Shown in pieces: positions 39,768 through 48,727 of a stretch of DNA of 64,000 nucleotides. Source of the stretch: SCN-70-22 sp046327755 (lineage in GTDB: Bacteria > Gemmatimonadota > Gemmatimonadetes > Gemmatimonadales > Gemmatimonadaceae). The position numbers and the translations under genes are program-made. The notes under the pieces were generated by a model. That model ran no database searches, was not told the origin of the DNA, and saw nothing but the letters and a program-made list of their open reading frames with translations. The stretch's first letter is position 1. Every line of letters starts with the position of its first letter. The DNA lies in assembly GCA_046327755.1 (NCBI GenBank), contig JAXLXW010000002.1, positions 728,008 to 792,007 on the forward strand. Reading direction: 5' to 3'.

Positions 39768-41222
39768 CTAGAAGAGAACGGCGTCGACGTCCTGCGTAAC
39801 CGCCGGCATGTCGAGCGAGCGGCGGGCGCGCCGCGCTTCCTCACGCGACACCTCCCCCAGCAATTCGGTGTTGAGGGCGCGCACGCGGACCCGCCCGGAT
39901 TCGGTGTGAAAGCGCACCTCGAGCGGGTTCACCCCCGCGAGCAGTTCGGCGTCGACCGGGATCCGCTCGGCGCCGAGGAACGCCCGGATGAACTCGCTGT
40001 TCTGTCGCCCGACGTCGACAGACGACCGAAGGGCAGCGATGACACTCGCGCCGCCAAAGACCTTGGCGCGCAACCGGGTGCGGTCGCCCCCCGCCTTCAT
40101 GATCTCGTTGATCAGCAGTTCCATCGCGTGCACGCCGTAGCGCGCGGGACGCGTGGCGTGATGGCCGTCGGGGAGCATGAAGTGGTTCATCCCCCCCAGC
40201 TTGGCCACGGGATCGAAGAGACACGCCGAGACGCACGAACCGAGCACCGTGCGCACTTCGGCCCCCACCTTCGACACGTGAAGGCCTCCCGCCTCGATGC
40301 GCACGACGGGATGCGCAGGTGGCGCACGGCGCGGTGCCGGCTTGAGGATGGCCGCCCGCTCACCACCCGCACCGGGACGTGCCCCCCGCAGCCGGTAGAC
40401 CGTCTTCCCCACCGACTCGAAGACGTCGCTGAGCCAGTTGAGGTTCTCCGAATGCCCGAGGATGAGGTATCCCCCGGGCGCCAGCCGTTCCGCAAAGCGC
40501 TTGAAGAGGCGCTCCTGCGTCTCGCGGTTGAAGTAGATGACGACGTTGCGGCAGAAGATGACGTCGAACACATCGGTCGACGGCCAGCTCCCCTCCACAA
40601 GGTTGATGCGTCGGAAGTCGATCATCCGTTGCAGCTCGGGGCGCGCCTTGAACCACCCGGCGTTGCTCCCTTCACCCTTGAGGAACGATGCCCGCAGCAA
40701 CCCGCGGTCGATTCCCACCACGCGGTCCGAGGGGTAGAGCCCCGCGCGAGCCGTCGCCAGGACGCGCGTGTCGATGTCGCTCGCCATGATCGATGCGCTG
40801 GCGTTCGCCTCGCGCACGGTCATCGCGATGGAGTACGGCTCCTCGCCCGTGGAACAGGCCGCACTCCAGATGCGGAGTGCACGCCCCGGGTCGCGGGCAA
40901 TCACCTCGTCGCGCAGGAAGTCGAAGTGGTGCTGTTCCCGGAAGAACGAGGTCTTGTTGGTGGTGATGCAGTTGATGAACTCCAGCAGCTCCTGCCCATC
41001 GGAATCGCGCTCCTTGAGCAGGTCGACGTACTCGCGATACGAGCGCAGCGCGTGGTGACGCAGGCGCTTCGCGAGCCGCCCTTCCACGAGCGAACGTTTC
41101 TGCTCCGTGAGGTGAATGCCGGCTTCGCGCATGACAAGGTCCCGGAGGAACGCGAACTCGCGTTCCCCCAGGTTGGGCATCGTGGCAATGCCCCCCATGT
41201 CGAGACGAAGATCCAGGCCCAC
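39768..41222 (-). CDS. CheR-CheD fusion (receptor methyltransferase plus receptor deamidase)
   Basis: The 484-residue product fuses two adaptation enzymes. CheR (about 15-280) has TTNKTSFFRE, the SAM-binding SAACSTGEEPYSIAM (120-134), FCRNVVIYF and GYLILGHSE. After a Pro-rich linker (290-306), CheD (about 307-470) has TVLGSCVSACLFD with catalytic Cys330 and GGMNHFMLP with His347. CheR methylates MCP glutamates; CheD deamidates MCP glutamines. The GTG at 41222 has a GGGAG about 9 nt upstream and starts 15 nt after the MCP gene. The C-terminus ends TQDVDAVLF. Confidence 0.9.
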   Translation of the reverse strand: MGLDLRLDMGGIATMPNLGEREFAFLRDLVMREAGIHLTEQKRSLVEGRLAKRLRHHALRSYREYVDLLKERDSDGQELLEFINCITTNKTSFFREQHHFDFLRDEVIARDPGRALRIWSAACSTGEEPYSIAMTVREANASASIMASDIDTRVLATARAGLYPSDRVVGIDRGLLRASFLKGEGSNAGWFKARPELQRMIDFRRINLVEGSWPSTDVFDVIFCRNVVIYFNRETQERLFKRFAERLAPGGYLILGHSENLNWLSDVFESVGKTVYRLRGARPGAGGERAAILKPAPRRAPPAHPVVRIEAGGLHVSKVGAEVRTVLGSCVSACLFDPVAKLGGMNHFMLPDGHHATRPARYGVHAMELLINEIMKAGGDRTRLRAKVFGGASVIAALRSSVDVGRQNSEFIRAFLGAERIPVDAELLAGVNPLEVRFHTESGRVRVRALNTELLGEVSREEARRARRSLDMPAVTQDVDAVLF

Positions 41223-41237
41223 CGCGCGTCTCCCTTC

Positions 41238-43337
41238 CTAGAAGTCGACGAAGCCGTCGCCGCTCGATCCACCCGCGCTGCTCATTGCCTCATCGATGTC
41301 GTCCGGCTCGGCGGCCGCCTTCGCGCTCGGCGCCGCGCGTCGCGTCATCGCCTTCCCCTTCGACTTGGCGCGCCCCCCGCTCTCCACGGACTGCAGCGCC
41401 GAGTGCGCGTCGTTCGACAGCTTGAACCACGACACCATCTGTTCGAGTTCGGTCGCCTGCTGGGCCAGCGTCCCCGCCGTGGCCGAGAGTTCCTCGGTCT
41501 GCGCGGCGTTCTGCTGCGTGATCTGGTCCATCTGCGAGACGGCGCGATTCACTTCCTCGATCCCGACGCTCTGCTCACGGCTGGCGGCCGCAATCTCGGA
41601 GACGATGTCCGTGACGCGCTTGACTCCCACGACGATCTCGTCGAGAGTCTGCCCCGACTGGTTCACGAGCGTGGTCCCGTGCTGCACCTTCTCGGTCGAT
41701 TCGGAGATGAGCCCCTTGATCTCCTTCGCCGCCGAGGCGCTACGCGCGGCGAGCGAGCGGACTTCGCTCGCGACGACGGCGAAGCCGCGCCCCTGCGCAC
41801 CGGCGCGCGCCGCCTCGACGGCCGCGTTGAGCGCGAGCAGGTTGGTCTGGAAGGCGATCTCGTCGATCGTGGTGATGATGTCGGCGATCTTGCGAGACGA
41901 GGCGTTGATCGCCCCCATCGCATCCACCGCATCGTTGGTCACGCGCCCGCCCTTCTCGGCCACGCCGCGCGCCGAGCCGGCCAACTGGCTCGCCTGGTTT
42001 GCGTTCTCGGCGTTGTGCTTGACGGTGGCGGTGATCTCTTCCATCGACGCGGCGGTCTCCTCGAGCGACGACGCCTGTGACTGCGCGGCGGAGGAGATGT
42101 CGTCCGCGACGGCGGAGAGTTCCCGTGCCGCGCGCGTCACCGTCGTCGCCGAGCGGCGCATCCCGGTGGCAATCTCCGAGAGCTTGCCGAGGAATCCGTT
42201 GAACGACACCGCCATCGCGCCCAGTTCATCGTTGGTGTCGATCTGGATCTTGCGGCTCAGGTCACCGGTCTCGGCGACGTGTCCCAGGACGTTCACCGCT
42301 TCCTGGATCGGAAGGACGATCGTGCGGGCAAAGGCGAGGGCGGCGATGATGATGAGGAACGCGGCGATGGTGCCGATCACAAAGACCGACGTGCGCAATG
42401 CCGTGGCCTCGGCGAGGGCCTCACTCGCGTCCTGCTGCAGGAGCGCGCTCCATCCGAGACCGGCGAAGCCGAGCGCCCCCTTCGACGACGCGTAGCCGCT
42501 CACGTGCGCCTCGCCGGTGCCTGGCTCTGTCTCCTCGATGGCCCCTGACTTCCCCTGTGTGGCCAGCGTGGCGGACTCCCATCCGTCCTTCGCGAGGTTG
42601 CGCGTCAGCGCACCGGCGCCGCTGTCCGAGGCGATGAGCACACCGCTCTTGTTGACGACCGACGTGCGCACGGTGTGTCCGCCAACCGCCGCCAGGTCCT
42701 TCTCGCTATCGGCGACGATCTCGCCGACGATGCGGTCGACCGACGCGCGGTTGGACCAGACACCGACGACGCGTCCGTCGGCTTCGCGGATCGGCGCGCT
42801 GAAGGTGATGACCTCGCCGTTGCCGCCGAGCACTTCCTTCACCATCGGGTCGGACGAGGCGTCGATGACGTGCGTCTGCCCTGCGGCCACGCGACCGGAG
42901 ATCGATTCGTCGAACCAGGGGCTCCCCTTCACGTTGCGCCCCACCAGCAGCGACGAGTTGATCCCCTTCCCGTCCTTGTCGACCGAGTTGACGGCGACGA
43001 TGCGTCCATCGGCGTCGGCGACGACCATGAGGTCGTAGATGCCGTACGTCTTCATGTAGAAGTTGGCGGCCTCCGTGCGCTGCGCTGCCGATCCGCGCGC
43101 GAGCGGGTTTCCGGCGAAGGCCTGCACGTCGCCGTACCGCTCGAAGAGGTTCCGGTCGATCTTGTCCATCAGGTCACCGGCACTCTTCGCGAGGTTCTGC
43201 TTGGCGTCGTTGATGAGCATCTCGCGACTGCGGGAGTACTCCATCCAGCCCACGACCGTCATGGGGACGAGCCCCATCACGAGGAAGGCGGCGAGCATCT
43301 TGCTCCGCAGGCTGCGGAACGCGAATCGAGCGAACAT
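41238..43337 (-). CDS. Methyl-accepting chemotaxis protein with dCache sensor
   Basis: The 699-residue receptor has membrane helix 1 (MLAAFLVMGLVPMTVVGW) and a periplasmic dCache_1-like domain (YGIYDLMVVADADGRIVAVN, VGRNVKGSPWFDESISG, FSAPIREADGRVVGVW). Membrane helix 2 is VFVIGTIAAFLIIIAALAF. A HAMP domain follows, then a signalling domain whose tip reads DEIAFQTNLLALNAAVEAAR. The tail after the signalling helices is Ser/Lys/Ala-rich and ends SGDGFVDF, perhaps a docking peptide. The ligand is unknown. The ATG at 43337 fits the first helix. It lies between cheW and cheR-cheD in the operon. Confidence 0.95.
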   Translation of the reverse strand: MFARFAFRSLRSKMLAAFLVMGLVPMTVVGWMEYSRSREMLINDAKQNLAKSAGDLMDKIDRNLFERYGDVQAFAGNPLARGSAAQRTEAANFYMKTYGIYDLMVVADADGRIVAVNSVDKDGKGINSSLLVGRNVKGSPWFDESISGRVAAGQTHVIDASSDPMVKEVLGGNGEVITFSAPIREADGRVVGVWSNRASVDRIVGEIVADSEKDLAAVGGHTVRTSVVNKSGVLIASDSGAGALTRNLAKDGWESATLATQGKSGAIEETEPGTGEAHVSGYASSKGALGFAGLGWSALLQQDASEALAEATALRTSVFVIGTIAAFLIIIAALAFARTIVLPIQEAVNVLGHVAETGDLSRKIQIDTNDELGAMAVSFNGFLGKLSEIATGMRRSATTVTRAARELSAVADDISSAAQSQASSLEETAASMEEITATVKHNAENANQASQLAGSARGVAEKGGRVTNDAVDAMGAINASSRKIADIITTIDEIAFQTNLLALNAAVEAARAGAQGRGFAVVASEVRSLAARSASAAKEIKGLISESTEKVQHGTTLVNQSGQTLDEIVVGVKRVTDIVSEIAAASREQSVGIEEVNRAVSQMDQITQQNAAQTEELSATAGTLAQQATELEQMVSWFKLSNDAHSALQSVESGGRAKSKGKAMTRRAAPSAKAAAEPDDIDEAMSSAGGSSGDGFVDF

Positions 43338-43386
43338 GGTCAAAGTCCTTGTGCGAGTCTGACGGAGAGCGAGCGGAAGTCGGAGG

Positions 43387-43869
43387 TCATGCCGCCAGGG
43401 TCGCCAGGTCGGCGCCCACGATGCGGTCGATGTCGAGCAGGGCGATGAGGCGTTCACCCGCCTGGGCCAGGCCGCGCACGTAGGCACCGCCTAACGATGT
43501 GGCGAGTTCCGGGGTCGGCTGGATCGACTCGGGTGGGATGTCGACGACATCCTCGACCGCGTCGACGACGAGCCCGACGATCTTGGTCCCGACCGTCGCG
43601 ATGATGAAGACGGTGAACTTGTCGTACTCGCGCTCGGGAAGCGCGAACTTGGTGCGAAGGTCCACGATGGGGACGACGGCACCGCGCAGGTTGGTGACCC
43701 CCTTCACGTGCGGCGGGGTATTGGGCATGCGCGTCACGCCGCTGTGCCCCTTGATTTCCTGCACCTTGAGGATCTCCAGCCCGTACTCCTCGCCGCCCAG
43801 GCTGAAGGTGAGGTACTGGTTGGCATCGAGTGCGAGGTCGGACTCGACGTCGAGCGCGACATGGGTCAT
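43387..43869 (-). CDS. cheW: CheW coupling protein
   Basis: The 160-residue protein has a single CheW domain: YLTFSLGGEEYGLEILKVQE, MPNTPPHVKGVTNLRGAVVP, VDLRTKF and VDAVEDVVDIPPESIQP. CheW joins receptors to CheA. Its ATG (43869) overlaps the cheA stop by 4 nt, which indicates translational coupling. It has a short acidic N-terminal extension. Confidence 0.96.
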   Translation of the reverse strand: MTHVALDVESDLALDANQYLTFSLGGEEYGLEILKVQEIKGHSGVTRMPNTPPHVKGVTNLRGAVVPIVDLRTKFALPEREYDKFTVFIIATVGTKIVGLVVDAVEDVVDIPPESIQPTPELATSLGGAYVRGLAQAGERLIALLDIDRIVGADLATLAA

Positions 43870-45965
43870 GCGAAGGATCCTGCGTCGGAGGTGAGGCTGG
43901 AGCCCGCGCCGGCCAGCGCGACAGCGCTGTCGATGGTGGCGCGACGGTTGATGGCGATGCGGAACAACTCCTGGACGTCGGCGATGAGCGAGATGCGCCC
44001 GTCGCCCAGGATGGTGGCGCCCATGACGGCGTCCAGCTTCCGGAAGTTGGTCTCGAGGTTCTTGATGACGACCTGCTGCTGCCCGAGCACCTCGTCGGCG
44101 AGGACGCCGAAGCGACGCTCCTCGGTTTCGAGCACGACCACGATTCCCTGCGCCGGCTCGGTGACCGCCTCGTGGTGCCCAAAGAGCGCGTGCAGGCGCA
44201 CGAACGGGATGGACTCGCCACGCACCACCAGGACCTCCCCCTGCCCCAGGATCGACCGCACGTCGCGGGGCGACGGACGGAGCGACTCGACGACGGACAG
44301 GAGCGGGACGACGTACGAGGAGTCGCCCACGCGCACCACCAGGCCGTCGAGGATCGCCAGCGTGAGGGGGAGCCGGATGCGGAATCGCGACCCCTTGCCC
44401 GGCTCCGAGTGGATGGTGATCGAGCCGTTCATGGCGTCGACGTTTCGCTTGACCACGTCCATCCCGACGCCGCGCCCCGAGACGTCGCTCACCACCGCCG
44501 CGGTCGAGAAGCCGGGGGCGAAGATGAGGTTGCACGTCTCCTCGCTCGACAGCACCTCGTCCGGGCGGATGAGCGCGTGGGCGATCGCCTTCTCGCGAAT
44601 GCGCGCCAGGTCGAGCCCCTTGCCGTCGTCCAGGATGTCGATGATCACGTTCCCGCCCTCGTGCGCGGCGCGCAGCGTGACCGTCCCCTCTTCGCGCTTC
44701 CCCGCCGCGCGGCGCGCCTCGGGCGATTCCAGCCCGTGGTCGATCGCGTTGCGCACCAGGTGCGTGAGCGGGTCGCCCAGGCGCTCGATCATCCCCTTGT
44801 CGAGTTCCGTCTCCTCGCCTTCCATCACGAGCCGCACGCGCTTCCCCAGCTGCAACGACAGGTCGCGAGCCAGGCGAGGGAAGCGATTGAAGACGGTGCC
44901 GACCGGGACCATCCGAACCGCCATCACGCGTTCCTGCAGCTCTCGGGTATTGCGGTCGAGTGCGGCGAGGGCGTCCTGCAACTGGGCGAGCTTGCCGTCG
45001 TCGAAGTTGGCGGCCAGCTCGTTGACCATCGCCTGCGAGATCACCAGCTCGCCCACCAGGTCGACGAGCGCGTCGACCTTGTCGATGGGGACGCGGATCG
45101 ACGCCACGTCGTTCGCGGCACGCCGCTCGCCCCCGTTGCGACGCTCCGGCGTGGAGGGAAGCGCCGCAGAGGCGCTGGCGGCGCTCGATGCGGGAAGGGG
45201 CGTCGGGATCGTGGCCTGGGCTTCGGCCGCGACCGGCGCCGCCACGTCGTGGATCTCGTAGTGACAGTCGTCCTCGATGAAGAGGAATGCTTCCTCGATC
45301 GTCGCACGCGGCGCCTCGGTCCGCAGGCGGATGGTCCAGCTCAGGAAGCACTGCTCGGGATCGAGCGCGTCGAGGGACGGGACGCGCGAGGTGTCGCACG
45401 CGACGTCGGCCATCTCGCCGGCGGCCGAGAGGTCCATGAGCTCGCGTACGACGAGCAGCGGATCCTGGCCGGCGAGGAAGAGCGTGGGCTTGGGGACGAA
45501 GCGGATCTCGACCTCGCGCACGGTCGGTGCGCGCCCCTCGTGGCGACGGTCCGCCATCTGGGAGTCGGCTGCGGGGGCCGGTTGCCCAACGATGACGTGC
45601 AGTGCCGCCGTCACCTCGGCCGTCTCGACGTCGGCGGGATCGCCATGGTGCGACGCGTCGACCAGCGCCTTGAGCGTGTCCGACGCTGCCAGCAGCGTGG
45701 CGATGATCGTGTCGGTCGGCACCAGCTCGCCGCTCCGCATGCGATCGAGGACGTTCTCGAGCGCATGGGTGAAGCCGGCGACGTGCTGCATCCCCAGCGA
45801 AGCGGCTGCCCCCTTGATGGAGTGCGCCGAGCGGAAGATGGCGTTGAGCTGTTCCCGGTCATTTTCCCCTGGCAGCAGCGCCAGGAGTCCAGATTCCATC
45901 GATGTCAGGTGCTCCGCGGCCTCTTCGAAGAAGACAGCGCGGAAATGCGAGAGATCGAACGACAT
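43866..45965 (-). CDS. cheA: CheA chemotaxis histidine kinase
   Basis: In this 699-residue protein P1/Hpt has phospho-His48 (SAHSIKGAAASLG). A P2-like adaptor part (about 150-245, EIRFVPKPTLFLAGQ) and a Pro/Ala linker follow. P3 dimerisation has DKVDALVDLVGELVISQ. P4 ATPase has LVRNAIDHGLE, DDGKGLD, FAPGFST and VSGRGVGMDVVK. P5 is a CheW-like domain up to about 680. All kinase motifs are intact. It phosphorylates CheY and CheB in response to receptors. It overlaps cheW and follows cheY by 44 nt. Confidence 0.97.
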   Translation of the reverse strand: MSFDLSHFRAVFFEEAAEHLTSMESGLLALLPGENDREQLNAIFRSAHSIKGAAASLGMQHVAGFTHALENVLDRMRSGELVPTDTIIATLLAASDTLKALVDASHHGDPADVETAEVTAALHVIVGQPAPAADSQMADRRHEGRAPTVREVEIRFVPKPTLFLAGQDPLLVVRELMDLSAAGEMADVACDTSRVPSLDALDPEQCFLSWTIRLRTEAPRATIEEAFLFIEDDCHYEIHDVAAPVAAEAQATIPTPLPASSAASASAALPSTPERRNGGERRAANDVASIRVPIDKVDALVDLVGELVISQAMVNELAANFDDGKLAQLQDALAALDRNTRELQERVMAVRMVPVGTVFNRFPRLARDLSLQLGKRVRLVMEGEETELDKGMIERLGDPLTHLVRNAIDHGLESPEARRAAGKREEGTVTLRAAHEGGNVIIDILDDGKGLDLARIREKAIAHALIRPDEVLSSEETCNLIFAPGFSTAAVVSDVSGRGVGMDVVKRNVDAMNGSITIHSEPGKGSRFRIRLPLTLAILDGLVVRVGDSSYVVPLLSVVESLRPSPRDVRSILGQGEVLVVRGESIPFVRLHALFGHHEAVTEPAQGIVVVLETEERRFGVLADEVLGQQQVVIKNLETNFRKLDAVMGATILGDGRISLIADVQELFRIAINRRATIDSAVALAGAGSSLTSDAGSFA

Positions 45966-46009
45966 GCGAAGTACCGGTGCGCGAGCCCGTCAGGACCAGA
46001 CGGAGTGCC

Positions 46010-46375
46010 TCAGGGAACGACCTTCGCGATCACCTTCAGGAGCATCTCGGGATTGAACGGCTTGACGAGCCAGCCGGTCGCGCCCGCCGCCTTCGCCTGC
46101 TCCTTCATCGCCTGCTGCGATTCCGTCGTGAGCATGAGGATCGGGACGCCCTTGCAGCTGTCGATGCCGCGCACGTGCTTGATGAAGGTCAGCCCGTCCA
46201 TCACCGGCATGTTGAGGTCGGAGATGATCAGGTCAACCGAACGGTTGGTGAGGGCGTCGAGTCCCTCCTGTCCGTTCCCGGCGGTCACCGCCTCGAAACC
46301 CGCCTCCTTGAGCGAGTACGAGACCATTTCCCGCATCGTGGTAGAGTCGTCGACGACTAATGCTGTCTTGCCCAT
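46010..46375 (-). CDS. cheY: CheY single-domain response regulator
   Basis: The 121-residue receiver only: acidic pocket Asp9/Asp10 (LVVDDSTTMREM), acceptor Asp53 (LIISDLNMPVMDGL), switch Thr in LMLTTES and Lys in LVKPFNP. The DST-x-MR start is typical of motor-binding CheY. The ATG at 46375 follows the STAS gene in the operon. It is the probable target of the two phosphatase-like proteins downstream. Confidence 0.95.
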   Translation of the reverse strand: MGKTALVVDDSTTMREMVSYSLKEAGFEAVTAGNGQEGLDALTNRSVDLIISDLNMPVMDGLTFIKHVRGIDSCKGVPILMLTTESQQAMKEQAKAAGATGWLVKPFNPEMLLKVIAKVVP

Positions 46376-46451
46376 CGTGAGAATGCGTGAGGGTGGTGTG
46401 GCGGAACGAAGGTCTTGCCGGCGGCTCGCGTCGTCGACGGGAGCGCGCCGT

Positions 46452-46706
46452 TCAACAGAGGGGATCGATGCCGACGCAGCGGAATCGCCACGCATGGTCA
46501 TCCGGTACCGACGTCACGCTGGTGCGCCCGACCCGCCCCTGCCGCAGCGCCACCAGGAGCTGCAACGCCGCCGTGTCGCACTGCGTCAGGTCCGAGGCGT
46601 CGAGCACGAGGTCGCCGTCGCGCGGGAGGGCGCGAAGGTGCGTGGCCAGCTCTGCGCTCGTCCGCAATGTCGCGGACCGCGGGAGGGTGTATCGAAGGAC
46701 GCTCAT
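46452..46706 (-). CDS. STAS-domain protein at the head of the chemotaxis operon
   Basis: The 84-residue STAS fold has DGDLVLDASDLTQCDTAALQLLVALR. The D-(S/T)-A-A-L-Q-L-L motif is that of anti-sigma-antagonist-like proteins; here the phosphorylatable Ser is Thr. Similar STAS proteins sit in chemosensory operons, where their role is poorly known. The ATG at 46706 is chosen over 46733 because a candidate promoter (46745-46772) would place the transcript start at about 46738. Confidence 0.75.
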   Translation of the reverse strand: MSVLRYTLPRSATLRTSAELATHLRALPRDGDLVLDASDLTQCDTAALQLLVALRQGRVGRTSVTSVPDDHAWRFRCVGIDPLC

Positions 46707-46744
46707 AGATCCGTGGGTACCGAGGTGGTCCATGGTAAGGAGGA

Positions 46745-46772
46745 GTGTCGGCGCGAAGCCCCGTCGAGATTA
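46745..46772 (-). promoter_or_regulatory. Weak candidate sigma-28 promoter of the chemotaxis operon
   Basis: On the minus strand: TAATCTCG, 12 nt, GCCGACAC. The -10 octamer, extended to GCCGACACTCCT (46752 down to 46741), is identical to that of the 3.6-kb promoter (3595-3606). The -35 match is poor and the spacer is one base longer than ideal. Confidence 0.4.
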
Positions 46773-46867
46773 GCAGCACCTGAGAGGGCCGAGTTCCGGT
46801 TGCGTTGGTTAACGCGTTGTGCCGCAACGCGTCCAACCGCGCGCCACCTGTCGTTGGAGCTCGCCGC

Positions 46868-48658
46868 ATGACCGCCATCACCGCCGGCCACCGCACGTTG
46901 CGCTCGCTCGCTGCGTTGCTGCTCAGTATCGGCTGCACCGGACACCGAGGGGGGGCGCCTTTCGACCAACCGCGCCCCTCCGTCGACGAACGTGAGCTCG
47001 GCAGCGACGAGCAGGCTCGGCACGTCCTGAACCGCCTGGCCTTCGGCCCGCGACCGGGTGAGGTGGAGCGGATTCGGTCCATCGGCGTCGACCGCTGGAT
47101 CGCGCAACAGCTGGCCCCCGCACACATCGACGATGCCGAGATGACGCAGGCGCTGGCGCACTTTCCCTCCACCACACGCCGCGCCGCCGACCTGCTGCGC
47201 GACTATCCACCGCCCGCGCTGCTCCGCGCGCGCCGGCTGGCGGGCGCCGACACGATGGGCGCGCGCACGCTGCAACCAGCGCGAGCCGGCTCCGACTCGC
47301 TCGCCATGCGCCAGGAGGGGCGCCGCAACCGCCAGTTCGTGGGCGAGATCCTCGCCGCGCGCGTGGCGCGCGCCGTGGGGAGCGAGCGCCAGCTGCAGGA
47401 AGTCATGACCGACTTCTGGCTCAATCACTTCTCCGTGTATGTCGGCAAGGGGCAGCTGCGCTACTTCCTCGCCGACTACGAACGCGAGACGATTCGTCCG
47501 CACGTCCTGGGGCGCTTTCGCGACTTGCTGGGGAGCGTGGCGCGCAGCCCCGCGATGCTCCTCTACCTCGACAACGCGCAGAGCGTGGCCGACTCCACGC
47601 GCCGAACGCTGGCGTCGCGCGCCGGCAGGCGCCGCGCCGCCCCCGTCCGTCCGCAGGCGCCGCGCCCGCTTGCCACGCGCCCGCAGGCCACGCGCCCCCG
47701 CGGGCTCAACGAGAACTACGCACGCGAGCTTCTCGAGCTGCACACGTTAGGCGTGGACGGCGGCTACACCCAGCAGGACGTGATCGACGTGGCACGAGCG
47801 CTCACGGGATGGAGCGTCCGCCCGCTGCGCAGCGGCGCACCGGAGTTCTGGTTCAACCGCGCCGCGCACGACGCCGAGTCCAAGCGTGTGCTCGGCGTCA
47901 CACTCGCGGCCGGGCGCGGGACCGAGGACGGGGAGCAGGTCCTCGACCTGGTGGCGCGGCACCCTTCTACCGCGCGCTTCATCGCCCGCAAGCTCGCCGT
48001 GCGCTTCGTGAGCGACTCGCCCCCCGGCGCACTCGTTGAGCGCGCGGCTGCCGTCTTTCGCCGCACCGATGGCGACCTGCGCGAAGTGGTCCGCACCATT
48101 GTCACGTCGCCGGAGTTCTTCTCGCGCGCCGCGTACCGCTCCAAGGTCAAGTCGCCCTTCGAGGTCGTCGTGAGCACCGCACGCGCCCTCGGCGCCGCCC
48201 CCGACACGACGCCCTTGTCGGCGCTCGCCGTGGGGCGGCTGGGGGCCCCGATCTTCGGGCACCAGGCGCCTAACGGGTGGCCGGAGACCGGGGAGGCGTG
48301 GATGAACACGGGGGCGATCCTGTCGCGCATCAACTTCGGACTCGCCGTCGCGGCGAACCGGGTGCCGGGGGCGCGCGTGACCGCGTGGCCTTCGTACGCC
48401 GCCCTGCGCTCCGCCCCGCGCGACCAGCAGGTGGCCGGGGTGATCGACGCCCTGCTGGGCGGCGCGGTATCGCCCGACACCCGCGCCATCCTCCTCAGCG
48501 GCGAGCACACACTCGCGCGGGACGGCGCGGCCCTCTCCAGCGACGACCCAATGAGCGCGCCCGCCTCCCGACGGATGTTCCGTGCGCCTCCGCGACTCGT
48601 CGGGTTGGACCAGGTGATCGGCCTCGCGTTAGGCAGCCCCGAGTTCCAGCGGCGGTGA
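46868..48658 (+). CDS. DUF1800 family exported protein
   Basis: The 596-residue product has an N-terminal signal (SLAALLLSIGC, possibly a lipobox) and the DUF1800 landmarks: ARHVLNRLAFGPRPGEVERI, MTDFWLNHFSVYVGKGQLRY, LNENYARELLELHTLGVDGG, YTQQDVIDVARALTGWSV and FIARKLAVRFVSD. DUF1800 proteins of unknown function are nearly always next to a DUF1501 protein, as here. A Pro/Arg-rich insertion (about residues 253-282) is unusual. The ATG at 46868 has GGAG about 8 nt upstream. It is divergent from the chemotaxis operon. Confidence 0.88.
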   Translation: MTAITAGHRTLRSLAALLLSIGCTGHRGGAPFDQPRPSVDERELGSDEQARHVLNRLAFGPRPGEVERIRSIGVDRWIAQQLAPAHIDDAEMTQALAHFPSTTRRAADLLRDYPPPALLRARRLAGADTMGARTLQPARAGSDSLAMRQEGRRNRQFVGEILAARVARAVGSERQLQEVMTDFWLNHFSVYVGKGQLRYFLADYERETIRPHVLGRFRDLLGSVARSPAMLLYLDNAQSVADSTRRTLASRAGRRRAAPVRPQAPRPLATRPQATRPRGLNENYARELLELHTLGVDGGYTQQDVIDVARALTGWSVRPLRSGAPEFWFNRAAHDAESKRVLGVTLAAGRGTEDGEQVLDLVARHPSTARFIARKLAVRFVSDSPPGALVERAAAVFRRTDGDLREVVRTIVTSPEFFSRAAYRSKVKSPFEVVVSTARALGAAPDTTPLSALAVGRLGAPIFGHQAPNGWPETGEAWMNTGAILSRINFGLAVAANRVPGARVTAWPSYAALRSAPRDQQVAGVIDALLGGAVSPDTRAILLSGEHTLARDGAALSSDDPMSAPASRRMFRAPPRLVGLDQVIGLALGSPEFQRR

Positions 48659-48727
48659 TGGCGCGCTCCTAATGCAACGCCACCGCATCTCCAGTCTCCC
48701 CTCTCCCGTCTCCCGTCTCGCCCTTCC

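Noticed and set aside
43830..46871. 1013-codon plus-strand frame across cheA and cheY
   Set aside because: It covers several genes antisense and runs through their boundaries; the product has no recognisable domain.
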